NCBI GenBank assembly: GCA_011046365.1 | Contig: DSAS01000074.1 | Location: 1-33,469 of the forward strand | Direction: 5' to 3' | Length of the DNA: 33,469 nt | Source: Fidelibacterota bacterium | Lineage (GTDB): Bacteria > Fidelibacterota > UBA2242 | Shown here: piece after piece, positions 18,941 through 29,000 of the stretch | Layout of the letters: each line of letters begins with the position of its first letter | Position numbering within the stretch: the first letter of the stretch is position 1 | Notes under the pieces: model-generated | What the model was told of the DNA's origin: nothing | The model's database searches: none | The model's input: the letters and a program-made list of their open reading frames with translations, nothing else | Position numbers and translations under genes: made by a program

Positions 18941-18969
18941 AAAAAACGCCCGGCAACTGCCGGGCGTTT
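18941..18969 (-). terminator. Intrinsic terminator for the minus-strand ABC/DUF4340 operon
   Basis: Perfect stem aaacgcccggca (18944-18955) / tgccgggcgttt (18958-18969); on the minus strand the stem is followed by a T tract (complement of aaaaaa at 18941-18946). Confidence 0.85.
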
Positions 18970-19015
18970 GGGTTCCAGAGCAACGTCTCGTAACCAGATT
19001 CGTTGGTTGCGGTTC

Positions 19016-19534
19016 TTAACGCCAGAAGGAAGCACGCTCGCTGACGTAACTGAGCATCTTTTTCTGACTGATATAGACTTTCGGGTCATCGGGATAGCGG
19101 ATATAGTCCTGCGACCAGCTGGTCTTCGACCGTCCCAGGTAAATCGTCGCCAGTATGAATTCGCCCTTTTTCAGTTCGACCTTCAGACCCTTTTCAGCGG
19201 ACACGTTATACTGATCATACTTCTCCGGATTCTTGGTGATGAAACCGGATTTCTTGGCTGCAACGACATTATCAAAGAAATTCTGGATACGGTTGTCTCT
19301 GACGACGCCGGTATCCGGTTCGGCAAACACCCAGCTCGTATCGCCTTTGACCAGCGTCACTGAAACCGTATCCTTACTAACCGTAAAAGCGGTGACATCT
19401 TCGATATTGACATCAAATACGTCCGTGATTTTCGGCTGATAGCGCCGATTTTTCAGCGAGACCACCAGCAATAACACCAGCGCAATTATCAGCAGAACAA
19501 TATACTTCAACCAGGGATTTTGTTTTTTAGTCAT
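19016..19534 (-). CDS. DUF4340-like membrane-anchored protein (short form)
   Basis: MTKKQNPWLKYIVLLIIALVLLLVVSLKNRR...VTAFTVSKDTVSVTLVKGDTSWVFAEPDTGVVRDNRIQNFFDNVVAAK...TIYLGRS; adjacent to the ABC cassette, as is typical for DUF4340. Confidence 0.7.
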   Translation of the reverse strand: MTKKQNPWLKYIVLLIIALVLLLVVSLKNRRYQPKITDVFDVNIEDVTAFTVSKDTVSVTLVKGDTSWVFAEPDTGVVRDNRIQNFFDNVVAAKKSGFITKNPEKYDQYNVSAEKGLKVELKKGEFILATIYLGRSKTSWSQDYIRYPDDPKVYISQKKMLSYVSERASFWR

Positions 19535-21155
19535 AGAGCCCCTCCAGTAATTTCCGTTTCGTGATATTTCTACGCCAGCGGATCAGACCAAAAATGATCA
19601 CCAGCAGCGCCGGCGTCACAATGTTAAACCATTTCCAGAAGCGTCGCGCCCCGACGGAAAGTTGATCCAGCGGACGCGTTGTTACCTTCCGGGAACGAAT
19701 CTCTACCAGTTCCTGATCGCCGGACAGATAATCAACACTGTTCAGAATAAAGTCCAGATTCTCAGGAATACCGGCAGCCCGGTTGTCGTTGAAAAATTCA
19801 TTGTCGGCAATCAGAAGTATTTCGGCATTTTCGCCGACTGAGAGAAATTTTTCCCTCTGATCATAATCCGAATTATCAGCAAAATAACTCTGCAACGGTC
19901 CGGTCACCAGACCGGCGATGGTTTTCGATTTCAATGGGAAGGAAGCCATCGTCGGGTTATGCATCTGGGAGCTGGGAATGTGCGGCGAGATATTATAGCC
20001 CTCAACCATGCTATACTGACCGTAAGGTGTTGTCTGCGGCACCATGCCCGGCGAAATTGCACCGGTTTTATCCGATGTCAGCATCAGCGGAATAAAATGA
20101 ACCAGTGAATCGGCGGGCGCCACTTCATTGACGAAAAAGGGGCGCACCTGTTCGAGGTTCCTGACAATCAGATTTTCAGAATTGAAATTGTGAATCAGCG
20201 GAAAAAGGGGATAGTCAATTGCGCTGCTGAAGGCAAAAAAGCCACGGCGCTGCTGAATGCTGATCTGCCCGCATTTCTGATCCGTCAGCAGGTCCCGACC
20301 GATCTTCAGACCGTAGTATTCGAAAAAATCGAAAATGTTGGACTTGATCTCCTCGGCATAGCCCTCCTGCAGATGATCCACCTGGCGCGCCTGTCCGACA
20401 AACAGTTTGCCGCCGCGCATAAGATACTGATCCAGATTATATAGCTGATCCAGGGAAACCGAATCCCGGAGACCGTTCATCAGCAGAACATGGATATCCA
20501 GGGGAATTTCATTGTCCAGTGAAACAGTCCGGATATTATAGGTCTGCCGGAGCTGCTCCTGCAGTTGATTGGTGGAAATATTTTTATCACCCGACGTGAC
20601 AATACCGACTTTCTTCATGTCTGTCGCCGCCAGTTTTTTTATCGCCGCAGTCAGCAGATACTCGAGACCCTCATCGGTCTGAATCGCCGAAATCGTCTCC
20701 TTTTTGTCGTTATACAACAGGACCAACCCCATGTAGATGTTCTTGATTTCCAACTTGTCATTTTCAATCACCTGCGCCTGGACCGGCGGAATACCATAGC
20801 CGCGGGCTTCGTTCTGAGCCTCCTCATTGTCGTCGGGAGCGATAAACTCAAAATGAAAACGCCCTTTGGAATAGGCTTCGTACTCCTCCAGCAGGTCCTG
20901 CAGATAGCGCCGGGAATTTGCCAGCTGCCCCGGAATATCCTTGGAAAAAAAGACTTTAGCGACCATCCGATCATCCAGCTTTTCAATTACCTGCTTGCTG
21001 GAATTTGAGAGCGAGTACATATTGTTTTCCGTCAAATCAAACCGGACAAACAGGGCGCGCGATACCACATTAAAGACCACGATGATCGCCGCCAGTAACA
21101 CGATATAAAGAATAAACTGTTTTTTATTGGATATAATTGCCATTTTTACCTCCAC
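19527..21155 (-). CDS. GldG-like ABC transporter auxiliary/substrate-binding protein
   Basis: N-term TM, FDLTENNMYSLSNSSKQVIEKLDDRMVAKVFFSKDIPGQLANSRRYLQDLLEEYEAYSKGRFHFEFIAPD (GldG/ABC_transp_aux pattern), C-term TM followed by RRNITKRKLLEGLYD. Confidence 0.85.
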   Translation of the reverse strand: MEVKMAIISNKKQFILYIVLLAAIIVVFNVVSRALFVRFDLTENNMYSLSNSSKQVIEKLDDRMVAKVFFSKDIPGQLANSRRYLQDLLEEYEAYSKGRFHFEFIAPDDNEEAQNEARGYGIPPVQAQVIENDKLEIKNIYMGLVLLYNDKKETISAIQTDEGLEYLLTAAIKKLAATDMKKVGIVTSGDKNISTNQLQEQLRQTYNIRTVSLDNEIPLDIHVLLMNGLRDSVSLDQLYNLDQYLMRGGKLFVGQARQVDHLQEGYAEEIKSNIFDFFEYYGLKIGRDLLTDQKCGQISIQQRRGFFAFSSAIDYPLFPLIHNFNSENLIVRNLEQVRPFFVNEVAPADSLVHFIPLMLTSDKTGAISPGMVPQTTPYGQYSMVEGYNISPHIPSSQMHNPTMASFPLKSKTIAGLVTGPLQSYFADNSDYDQREKFLSVGENAEILLIADNEFFNDNRAAGIPENLDFILNSVDYLSGDQELVEIRSRKVTTRPLDQLSVGARRFWKWFNIVTPALLVIIFGLIRWRRNITKRKLLEGLYD

Positions 21156-21862
21156 TTTCTCATTTCCAGAACCCGAATGCTTACCAGCAGAAAAAATGCG
21201 ATCATCGAACCAAAGTAGACAATATTGCGGGAATCAATGACGCCTCTGGAGATATTACTGAGATGATAATCAATACTGAGAAACTGAAATATGGACCCCA
21301 GAAAACCGGGCACAAAGATCAGAATTTTATCCAGAATAAAAAAGATAAAAATGATCAGAAAACTGATCAGAAAAGCGGTGATCTGATTGTCGGTCACCGC
21401 ACTTCCGAATATCCCGATGGCGGTATACACACCACCCACCAGCAGCAACCCCAGATACCCGGAGATCAGCGCGCCGACATCAATATTATTACCGATAATC
21501 AGCAGCGTAAACAAATGCACCAGCGTAAAAGCCAGAGCTGTTCCGATAAGTGTCAATCCAGTCAGAAATTTCGCTACAATAATCTCTCCATCGGTAAAAG
21601 GCAGCGTGGTAATAAATTCCATGGTTCCCGAATTTTTTTCTCTGGCAATCAGTCCCATAGTGATTGCCGGCACAAAGAAGAGATAGACAATCGGTACGAC
21701 GGAGAACAGAGTCCGCAGGTCCGATTCATTAATCAGGAAAAAGGTGCTCATGGTAAACCAGGCGCTGATTAGCAGAAATATCACCAGGGTGATATAGGCA
21801 ACCGGACTGTTGAAAAAGGATTGCACCTCCTTGCGATATAGGATTTTGTAATTACTTTGCAT
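21146..21862 (-). CDS. ABC-2 type transporter permease (GldF-like)
   Basis: YKILYRKEVQSFFNSPVAYITLVIFLLISAWF... and GLIAREKNSGTMEFITTLPFTDGEIIVAKFLTGL. Confidence 0.88.
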   Translation of the reverse strand: MQSNYKILYRKEVQSFFNSPVAYITLVIFLLISAWFTMSTFFLINESDLRTLFSVVPIVYLFFVPAITMGLIAREKNSGTMEFITTLPFTDGEIIVAKFLTGLTLIGTALAFTLVHLFTLLIIGNNIDVGALISGYLGLLLVGGVYTAIGIFGSAVTDNQITAFLISFLIIFIFFILDKILIFVPGFLGSIFQFLSIDYHLSNISRGVIDSRNIVYFGSMIAFFLLVSIRVLEMRKWR

Positions 21863-22799
21863 CGTCGCCTCCTTCTATTGTCAGATTACGGAAGACCTCT
21901 TCGAGACTGGTTTTATGGCGGCTCATCTCCAGCAGCATCCATTTATTCTTGACAATCTGCCGGAAAATTTGCTCGCGGGGATCAATTTCGCTGGGATATT
22001 CCAAAACGGCTGATAGGATTCCATCTTTCGTCTGCAGCTGCGAGAGCAGAACACCCTCCTGTAGAGATTGCAGCTTTTTCACCGCCGCTTCGTCAGCGTT
22101 TTTCAATTCCAGCGTCAGACGGGTTTTACCCTTGAAATCGCTCATCAGTGCATCCACGGTACCATCGGCGACGATGCGCCCTCGGTTGATAATAATCATC
22201 CGGTCGGCGGTGGCTTGCATCTCCTGGAGAATGTGGCTGGAAATGATAACTGTTTTTTCTTTCCCCAAATTCTTGATCAGTCTCCGAATCTCCATGATCT
22301 GGTTGGGATCCAGACCCGAAGTCGGTTCGTCAAGAATCAGGATTTCGGGATCGTGAATAATCGCCTGCGCCAGCCCGACCCGCTGACAGTAGCCCTTACT
22401 GAGTTCATTAATGTTCTTATGCACGACCCCATTTAGCCCACATAATGCAATCACCTCATTCAGACGCGAGCGGAATTGGTTTTTGTTAATTTCCCTGACA
22501 CGGGCAACAAATTCAAGGAAATCATAGACCTGCATATCGTGATACAGCGGATTCATTTCCGGCAGATAGCCTATCATTTTACGGATTTCCATCGAATCGT
22601 CCAGGACATTCAGGTCGTCTACAAACACATTGCCGGCAGTGGGTGACAGATAACCGGTGATGACCTTTAGAGTCGTCGTCTTACCGGCACCGTTGGGACC
22701 CAGAAAGCCCAGAATCTCACCGTTTTTAACCGTAAAGGAGATATCATCCACGGCTTTGACATCTCCGTAGTGTTTGACCAGGTTACGTACTTCAATCAC
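21852..22799 (-). CDS. ABC transporter ATP-binding protein (GldA-like)
   Basis: Walker A GPNGAGKTTT; signature LSKGYCQRVGLAQAI; Walker B ILILDEPTSGLDP. GTG start overlaps the upstream TGA (GTGA). Confidence 0.95.
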   Translation of the reverse strand: MIEVRNLVKHYGDVKAVDDISFTVKNGEILGFLGPNGAGKTTTLKVITGYLSPTAGNVFVDDLNVLDDSMEIRKMIGYLPEMNPLYHDMQVYDFLEFVARVREINKNQFRSRLNEVIALCGLNGVVHKNINELSKGYCQRVGLAQAIIHDPEILILDEPTSGLDPNQIMEIRRLIKNLGKEKTVIISSHILQEMQATADRMIIINRGRIVADGTVDALMSDFKGKTRLTLELKNADEAAVKKLQSLQEGVLLSQLQTKDGILSAVLEYPSEIDPREQIFRQIVKNKWMLLEMSRHKTSLEEVFRNLTIEGGDDAK

Positions 22800-23755
22800 G
22801 ATGACCTCCTGTTTAGAAAGGGTTCACGTTTGGTTTTATCAATACAATTATAGGCTAAATCCCAATAGTTGAACATTTCTTCCGCCGCGGGTATAATTTT
22901 GGCAAATTTGACCAGGTCCAGTCCTTCAAATAGCTTTTTAAAATCCTTTTTGACCTCGGTAATTATATTCAATTCGCCAAAGGTTTCCAGAATCTCGCGG
23001 GTCGTCATCTCCAACGCCCTGATAAAATAGCGACGCTCCAGATACTCCCGGACGATTTCGGACAGGCGAAAATAGAACTGGCGGATTTCGGCTTCAGTTT
23101 GATACCGCCTGGACTTGATCTCATCCAATTTCCGAAAAGCCGCCAGATGAGGTGGTTCCAGATAATGTTCATCCAGAGGCTTGAGCGGTTGTTGCTGTTT
23201 CCAGCGCCGATAATAAATCCACCAGACGCCGCCAATCCCGAGGACTAACAATCCGAACAGAATATAAGACCAGTGTACGAGTTTGCGCAGCGCAAAGGGT
23301 GGTTTAATGTCCTTCGGTTCGGTGGTTCCCGGCGGCAAAACAGAAATAACATCAACGACAAACTCATCCGTTTTGAATATCAGCGACCGGGTTGAATCGG
23401 CGGAATCAATCGCCCGCAATTCAATCTCGGGGACAACAATCCGACCGGTATCAAAAACCGTCAGTTCCAGTCGAAGCTCCTGCTGAAAACCGCCGCGGAT
23501 TTTTTTCGGTTCGCTGAGCCGCTGGTCCAGCAGACTCCACTTTCCCAATGTCTCGCCGAACTCCGGTAAAATAAATTGCGTACCGGCGGGATATTGCAGG
23601 GATACATTCAGATAAATCCGGTCGCCGATGGTCGCGATTGTGGTATCAATGGATGACCCGATCGTCACGGGAAGGGCTTCGGCGAAAGTGCCACTGGTAA
23701 ACAGAATTACAAATAAAATTGGTATGCGAAGACTAAACCGGATATTTTCTGACAA
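22796..23755 (-). CDS. BatD-like/hypothetical membrane-anchored protein of the MoxR-DUF58 cluster
   Basis: Signal peptide, beta-rich extracytoplasmic region, TM LVHWSYILFGLLVLGIGGVWWIYYRRW, then a cytoplasmic helical tail; located next to DUF58 and MoxR. Confidence 0.6.
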   Translation of the reverse strand: MSENIRFSLRIPILFVILFTSGTFAEALPVTIGSSIDTTIATIGDRIYLNVSLQYPAGTQFILPEFGETLGKWSLLDQRLSEPKKIRGGFQQELRLELTVFDTGRIVVPEIELRAIDSADSTRSLIFKTDEFVVDVISVLPPGTTEPKDIKPPFALRKLVHWSYILFGLLVLGIGGVWWIYYRRWKQQQPLKPLDEHYLEPPHLAAFRKLDEIKSRRYQTEAEIRQFYFRLSEIVREYLERRYFIRALEMTTREILETFGELNIITEVKKDFKKLFEGLDLVKFAKIIPAAEEMFNYWDLAYNCIDKTKREPFLNRRSS

Positions 23756-23758
23756 AAC

Positions 23759-24637
23759 CTATCGAAATCTCCTCTCCCGCATTTTGAAAAATTTTACCAG
23801 CGGCTCCACATAGGACTCGCCGGCATCAATATGGATCAAATCAAGGTTCATATTCTGGGCTTCCTTGACAAATTTCTGCCGCCTTTCAGCCATGTATTCC
23901 GAATATAATTTCGTAAAGTTGTGGTCCAGGGTATTGACCCAGATTTCCTCGCCGGTTTCGGCGTCCCGCATCTTAATCAGTCCCACGGGTGGCAACTCCT
24001 GTTCCCGTTTGTCGAACATCTGGATAGCGATTACGTCGTGTTTCTGATTTAATATCCGCAGCGGCTTCATGAAATCATCATCTTCGAAATCAGAAACGAC
24101 AAACACGATGGAACGCCGTTTCAGCCCCTTTAACAGATACTCCAGCCCGCTGGCAATATTCGTTCGGGTGGATTGCGGCTGAAAATAGAGGATTTCCCGG
24201 ATTACCCGCAGAACATGGCTACGCCCCTTGCGAGGCGGAATATATTTTTCAATCTGATCAGTAAAAATCAGCAGACCGACTTTATCATTATTTTTAATTG
24301 CAGAGAAAGCCAGCAGGGCACAGATTTCGGCGGCGATTTCGTTTTTAAATTTTTCCTTGGAACCGAAAGCACCGGATTGCGAGGCATCCACCGCCAACAT
24401 GACATTCAGTTCGCGTTCTTCTTCGTGTACCTTGACAAAGGGGTGATGATAGCGCGCCGTTACGTTCCAGTCAATGGTACGAATATCGTCGCCGTACTGA
24501 TATTCGCGGACCTCGGCAAATTCCATTCCCTGACCCTTGAATACCGAGTGATACTCACCGCTGAAAACATCGTTGACCAGATGTCTTGTATGTAATTCAA
24601 TATAACGTACTTTTCTTAAAATTTCCTTGGGTATCAT
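23759..24637 (-). CDS. DUF58 domain-containing protein
   Basis: GEYHSVFKGQGMEFAEVREYQYGDDIRTIDWNVTARYHHPFVKVHEEERELNVMLAVDASQS (DUF58 signature). Confidence 0.93.
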   Translation of the reverse strand: MIPKEILRKVRYIELHTRHLVNDVFSGEYHSVFKGQGMEFAEVREYQYGDDIRTIDWNVTARYHHPFVKVHEEERELNVMLAVDASQSGAFGSKEKFKNEIAAEICALLAFSAIKNNDKVGLLIFTDQIEKYIPPRKGRSHVLRVIREILYFQPQSTRTNIASGLEYLLKGLKRRSIVFVVSDFEDDDFMKPLRILNQKHDVIAIQMFDKREQELPPVGLIKMRDAETGEEIWVNTLDHNFTKLYSEYMAERRQKFVKEAQNMNLDLIHIDAGESYVEPLVKFFKMRERRFR

Positions 24638-24719
24638 ACCGGTATTTTCAGAAAAATCGCCTGCAATTCATTGTCAGAAATCATTGTCCAAGCCGGATTT
24701 TGACGTAATTAAACAGAAC

Positions 24720-25712
24720 CTAGGGAACTTCCACCGTGTCTATAATCCGCCGAATAATCTGTTCCACGGTCACCTCTTCCGCCTCCGCCTCAAAGGTTAG
24801 AATAATGCGATGGCGTAAAATATCCCAGAGCACCTCGCGCACATCTTCCGGTGTAACATAGCCGCGCCCTTCGATAAACGCCTTGGCTTTTGACGCCATA
24901 GCCAGATAGATAGACGCTCTTGGAGATGCACCGATATGGATCAGTTCGTTCAAATCGTTCAGATTATAGGCTTCCGGTTCCCGGGTTGCAAAGACAATAT
25001 CAACGATATATTTATGGATTTTTTCATCAATATAAATCTCGTCCACCACCTGCCGGGCACGGATAATGTCAGCCGGCTTAACCACGGTTTTCACCTCAAT
25101 CTGAGTGTCGGGATGAGCCATGCGCTTGATGATCTCCAGCTCCTCATCTTTATTGGGATAGTTCAAAATGACTTTGAGCATAAACCGGTCAACCTGGGCT
25201 TCCGGCAACGGATAGGTGCCTTCCTGTTCGATGGGGTTCTGAGTCGCCAGAACCAGGAACGGATCATCCAGCCGGTGAGTGGTTTCGCCGATACTGACCT
25301 GCAGCTCCTGCATGGCTTCCAGCAGCGCCGCTTGCACTTTCGCCGGGGAACGGTTGATTTCATCGGCTAAAATAATATTGCTGAAGATCGGTCCCTTCTT
25401 CACTTCGAAACTGGCTTTTTGCTGATTATAGATCATCGTTCCGATCAGGTCCGCCGGTAGCAGGTCGGGGGTAAACTGAATCCGACGGAAAGAGGTGTGG
25501 ATAATTTTCGCCAACGTGCTGACTGTCAGTGACTTGGCTAAACCTGGTACCCCTTCAAGGAGAATGTGCCCGTTACAAAGCAGACCGATCAGGAGTCTTT
25601 CGATCATCACCGCCTGTCCGACAATGACCTTAGCCATCTCCTTTTTCAAATCCTGGACAAAGACACTTTCCTTCTCGATTTTTTTATTCAATTCGGAAAG
25701 ATTAAAACTCAT
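24720..25712 (-). CDS. MoxR family AAA+ ATPase
   Basis: VIVGQAVMIERLLIGLLCNGHILLEGVPGLAKSLTVSTLA; FSNIILADEINRSPAKVQAALLEAMQE; LATQNPIEQEGTYPLPEAQVDRFMLK. Confidence 0.96.
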   Translation of the reverse strand: MSFNLSELNKKIEKESVFVQDLKKEMAKVIVGQAVMIERLLIGLLCNGHILLEGVPGLAKSLTVSTLAKIIHTSFRRIQFTPDLLPADLIGTMIYNQQKASFEVKKGPIFSNIILADEINRSPAKVQAALLEAMQELQVSIGETTHRLDDPFLVLATQNPIEQEGTYPLPEAQVDRFMLKVILNYPNKDEELEIIKRMAHPDTQIEVKTVVKPADIIRARQVVDEIYIDEKIHKYIVDIVFATREPEAYNLNDLNELIHIGASPRASIYLAMASKAKAFIEGRGYVTPEDVREVLWDILRHRIILTFEAEAEEVTVEQIIRRIIDTVEVP

Positions 25713-25730
25713 ATTCGCACTCCGGATTCT

Positions 25731-26234
25731 CTATTTGCCCTTGGTAATGGATTGCAACTGCGGTATCTCATCCAGCGATTTTCCCAGATTTTCAATTTCC
25801 CACTGCGCCGATGGTACCAGGCTGTGTTCCGGAAATGTCTTGATAAATTCTTCATAACTGGACCGCGCCTGATCATAATTATTCAAATCGTTGGCATAGA
25901 CATAACCGATCATAAAGCTGGCATTCGGCGCCTTCGGATGGGACACATACTCTCTCAAAATGCGCTGGTATGATTGAATAGATTTGGTATAATCTTTCAT
26001 ATTATTCTTATAAATCTCGGCTACTGAAAACAGAGCCGGCACTGCCAGCGAATCTTGCGGAAAACGCTGTACCAACTTTTCATAATAAGAGATCGCTTCC
26101 TGATACTGTTTATTGTTAAAAGCCTCCCGGGCTAAATCCCAATACCCCTGTGCCGATTTTACCCGGTCTCCCGAACAACCAACCATCAGAATCATCAGAA
26201 TCACCAGCCCCGCGGTCAATACCTTTTTCACCAT
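25731..26234 (-). CDS. TPR-containing lipoprotein (BamD/YbgF-like repeats)
   Basis: Lipobox MILMVGCSGD; repeats AQGYWDLAREAFNNKQYQEAISYYEKLVQRFPQDSLAVPALFSVAEIYKNNMKDYTKSIQSYQRIL. Confidence 0.8.
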   Translation of the reverse strand: MVKKVLTAGLVILMILMVGCSGDRVKSAQGYWDLAREAFNNKQYQEAISYYEKLVQRFPQDSLAVPALFSVAEIYKNNMKDYTKSIQSYQRILREYVSHPKAPNASFMIGYVYANDLNNYDQARSSYEEFIKTFPEHSLVPSAQWEIENLGKSLDEIPQLQSITKGK

Positions 26235-26366
26235 TATAAAAACCTCCTTTAATATTCTTAAAACAAAATCGCCAACTGTCGTATAATTTATCCATTTTCA
26301 GCGTCTATCCAATAGAGAAAACCAAGTTCAAATTATACAATCAGACCGATTGATTGTTCCCTTTTC

Positions 26367-28982
26367 TTAACCCTTCTTAAATCCAATTGTTCCATCGGCA
26401 ACAGTAATCCGGATTTTTTCGTCCGGTTCGAATTTGCCCGCCAGGATTTCAACCGCCAGGGGGTCCAGAATATGTTTTTGGATCATTCGTTTGACCGGTC
26501 GGGCACCGTACATGGGGTCCCAGCTGGTCCTGGCAATTTCCTCACGAGCTTCCTCGGATAAATTGACCCTATAACCCATATTCTTGATTCTTCGGGACAG
26601 CCGGTTAAACTGCAGCTGGACAATATCCTTAATCTGTTTGGGCAGGAGCGGTGCAAAGACAACCACTTCATCTACCCGGTTCATAAATTCTGGCTTCAGG
26701 TATTCCCGCAGCTGGCTCATCACCGTTTCCTGGATACTGGAATAGACCGTATCAATATTGTCCTCATTAACACTGGAAGCCTGGCTCATAATCGTCTGCG
26801 AACCCAGATTTGAGGTCATGATGATAATCGTATTTTTAAAATTGACTACTCTGCCTTTGTTATCGGTCAGACGACCATCTTCAAGAACCTGCAACAGGAT
26901 ATTGAAGACATCGTTGTGGGCTTTTTCGATCTCATCCAGCAGAATCACCGAATAGGGTTTGCGCCGAACCGCTTCCGTCAGTTGTCCGCCCTCTTCATAG
27001 CCAACATAGCCGGGGGGCGCGCCGATCAGTCGCGAGACGGAGTGCTTTTCCATATATTCGGACATATCAATCCGGATCAGGGCATTTTCGTCGTTAAAGA
27101 GAAACTCAGCTAGTGCCTTGGCTAGCTCGGTTTTGCCGACACCTGTGGAACCGGTAAAAATAAAAGCGGCAATAGGACGGTTTTCATCCTGAAGTCCCGC
27201 CCGAGAGCGGCGGACGGCATTGGCGACCGCCTTGATCGCGGCATCCTGACCAACGATCCGTTCGTGCAGTCGCTCTTCAATCCGCAACAATTTCTGACGC
27301 TCGCTCTCCACCAGCCGCGTGACGGGAATGTGGGTCCACTTCGACACGATTTCGGCAATATCCTCTTCGGTTACCTCCTCGCGCAATAGCGGTCGCTCGC
27401 CGTGTTGTTTTTCCAGTATTTGCTTCTCCTTTTCCAGCTCTTTTTCGAGAGCGGGAAGTTCGGCGTGTTTCAACTGCGCCGCTCGTTCCCAATTGCCGTC
27501 CCGCTCCGCCTTTTCAGCCAGGGACCGGGTTTCGTCAATCTGTTTTTTCAGATCATTGATACGCGTAATATGATTTTTTTCAGACTGCCAGCGGGCGCGT
27601 AACACAGCTGACTTGTCCTTTAATTCAGACAGCTCTTTTTGGATATCCGCCAATCTATCCTGCGAGGCTTTGATATCCTTTTCTTTCGCCAATGCCCGAC
27701 TTTCAATCTCCAGCTGACTGATTTTACGCTCCACCTCGTCCAACTCAGCCGGGAGTGAATCAATTTCCATACGCAGACGACTGGCGGCTTCATCAATCAG
27801 GTCAATGGCTTTATCTGGTAAAAAGCGGTCGGTAATATAGCGATGCGACAACTCCACCGCCGCCACCAGCGCCGTATCCTTGATCCGGATGCCGTGATGA
27901 ATCTCGTAGCGCTCCTTAATTCCCCGCAGCACCGAAATGGCATCCTCCACGGAGGGTTCGTCAATGAGAATCGGCTGAAAACGGCGTTCCAAGGCTTTAT
28001 CCTTTTCGATATATTTCCGGTACTCATTCAGCGTTGTAGCCCCGATACTGCGCAACTCGCCCCGCGCCAGGGCTGGTTTCAACAAATTCGACGCATCCAC
28101 CGACCCTTCGGCAGCACCGGCGCCGACCACGGTGTGAATTTCATCAATGAATAGAATAATCTGTCCGTCGGATTCCGTGATTTCACGGATAACCGACTTC
28201 AGCCGGTCTTCGAACTCACCGCGAAATTTTGCTCCGGCAATCAAAGCCCCCATATCCAGTGCCAATATCTGTTTATCCTGCATACCCTCGGGAACGTCCC
28301 TGGCAATAATCCTAAGAGCCAAGCCCTCGGCAATGGCGGTCTTGCCAACTCCCGGTTCTCCAATCAAAACCGGGTTGTTTTTAGTACGCCTTGCCAGGAC
28401 CTGCAGGACGCGCCGGATTTCCTCTTCCCGCCCGATGACAGGGTCCAGTTTCCCTTTGCGCGCCAGATCGTTCAGATTGCGGCAATACCTCTTCAGAGCC
28501 TGGTACTTATCCTCGGGAGACTGATCCTTAACACTTTGGGAGCCGCGGATTTCTTTCAGGGCAGCCAGGAGCGTTTCGTTGGTAATGCCGTTGGATTTCA
28601 GGACCGCTTTCAGTTGCGACGAGGCGGTGTCCACAATCCCCAGCAGAATATGCTCGGCACTCAGATATTCATCCTGAAACTGACGGGCAAATTCCTCGGC
28701 TCTTTGAAACAGTTTATCTGAGTTTTTACTAAGGTATGTCTGACCGACGCTGCCGCTGATTTTCGGAAAGTTTTCGATCAGGTTTTCCACCGCCTGCTGA
28801 AATTGTTGCGGATTTCCGATAATTTTCTTGAGGACAATAATGCCCACATTGTCCGGGGTTGTCAAAATTGCATGCAGAAAGTGCTCCGGTTCGATCTGCT
28901 GATGTGAGCGCTGCTGAGCCAGATCGAAGGCGTTTTTTAAAACTTCCTGGGCTTTTATGGTAAAACGATCATAGGATAACAT
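26367..28982 (-). CDS. clpB: ATP-dependent chaperone ClpB
   Basis: [96 protein letters not shown]; middle coiled-coil domain. ATG 28982 has AAAGGAG upstream, preferred over GTG 28991. Confidence 0.97.
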   Translation of the reverse strand: MLSYDRFTIKAQEVLKNAFDLAQQRSHQQIEPEHFLHAILTTPDNVGIIVLKKIIGNPQQFQQAVENLIENFPKISGSVGQTYLSKNSDKLFQRAEEFARQFQDEYLSAEHILLGIVDTASSQLKAVLKSNGITNETLLAALKEIRGSQSVKDQSPEDKYQALKRYCRNLNDLARKGKLDPVIGREEEIRRVLQVLARRTKNNPVLIGEPGVGKTAIAEGLALRIIARDVPEGMQDKQILALDMGALIAGAKFRGEFEDRLKSVIREITESDGQIILFIDEIHTVVGAGAAEGSVDASNLLKPALARGELRSIGATTLNEYRKYIEKDKALERRFQPILIDEPSVEDAISVLRGIKERYEIHHGIRIKDTALVAAVELSHRYITDRFLPDKAIDLIDEAASRLRMEIDSLPAELDEVERKISQLEIESRALAKEKDIKASQDRLADIQKELSELKDKSAVLRARWQSEKNHITRINDLKKQIDETRSLAEKAERDGNWERAAQLKHAELPALEKELEKEKQILEKQHGERPLLREEVTEEDIAEIVSKWTHIPVTRLVESERQKLLRIEERLHERIVGQDAAIKAVANAVRRSRAGLQDENRPIAAFIFTGSTGVGKTELAKALAEFLFNDENALIRIDMSEYMEKHSVSRLIGAPPGYVGYEEGGQLTEAVRRKPYSVILLDEIEKAHNDVFNILLQVLEDGRLTDNKGRVVNFKNTIIIMTSNLGSQTIMSQASSVNEDNIDTVYSSIQETVMSQLREYLKPEFMNRVDEVVVFAPLLPKQIKDIVQLQFNRLSRRIKNMGYRVNLSEEAREEIARTSWDPMYGARPVKRMIQKHILDPLAVEILAGKFEPDEKIRITVADGTIGFKKG

Positions 28983-29000
28983 GGTCGCCACTCCTTTCTA

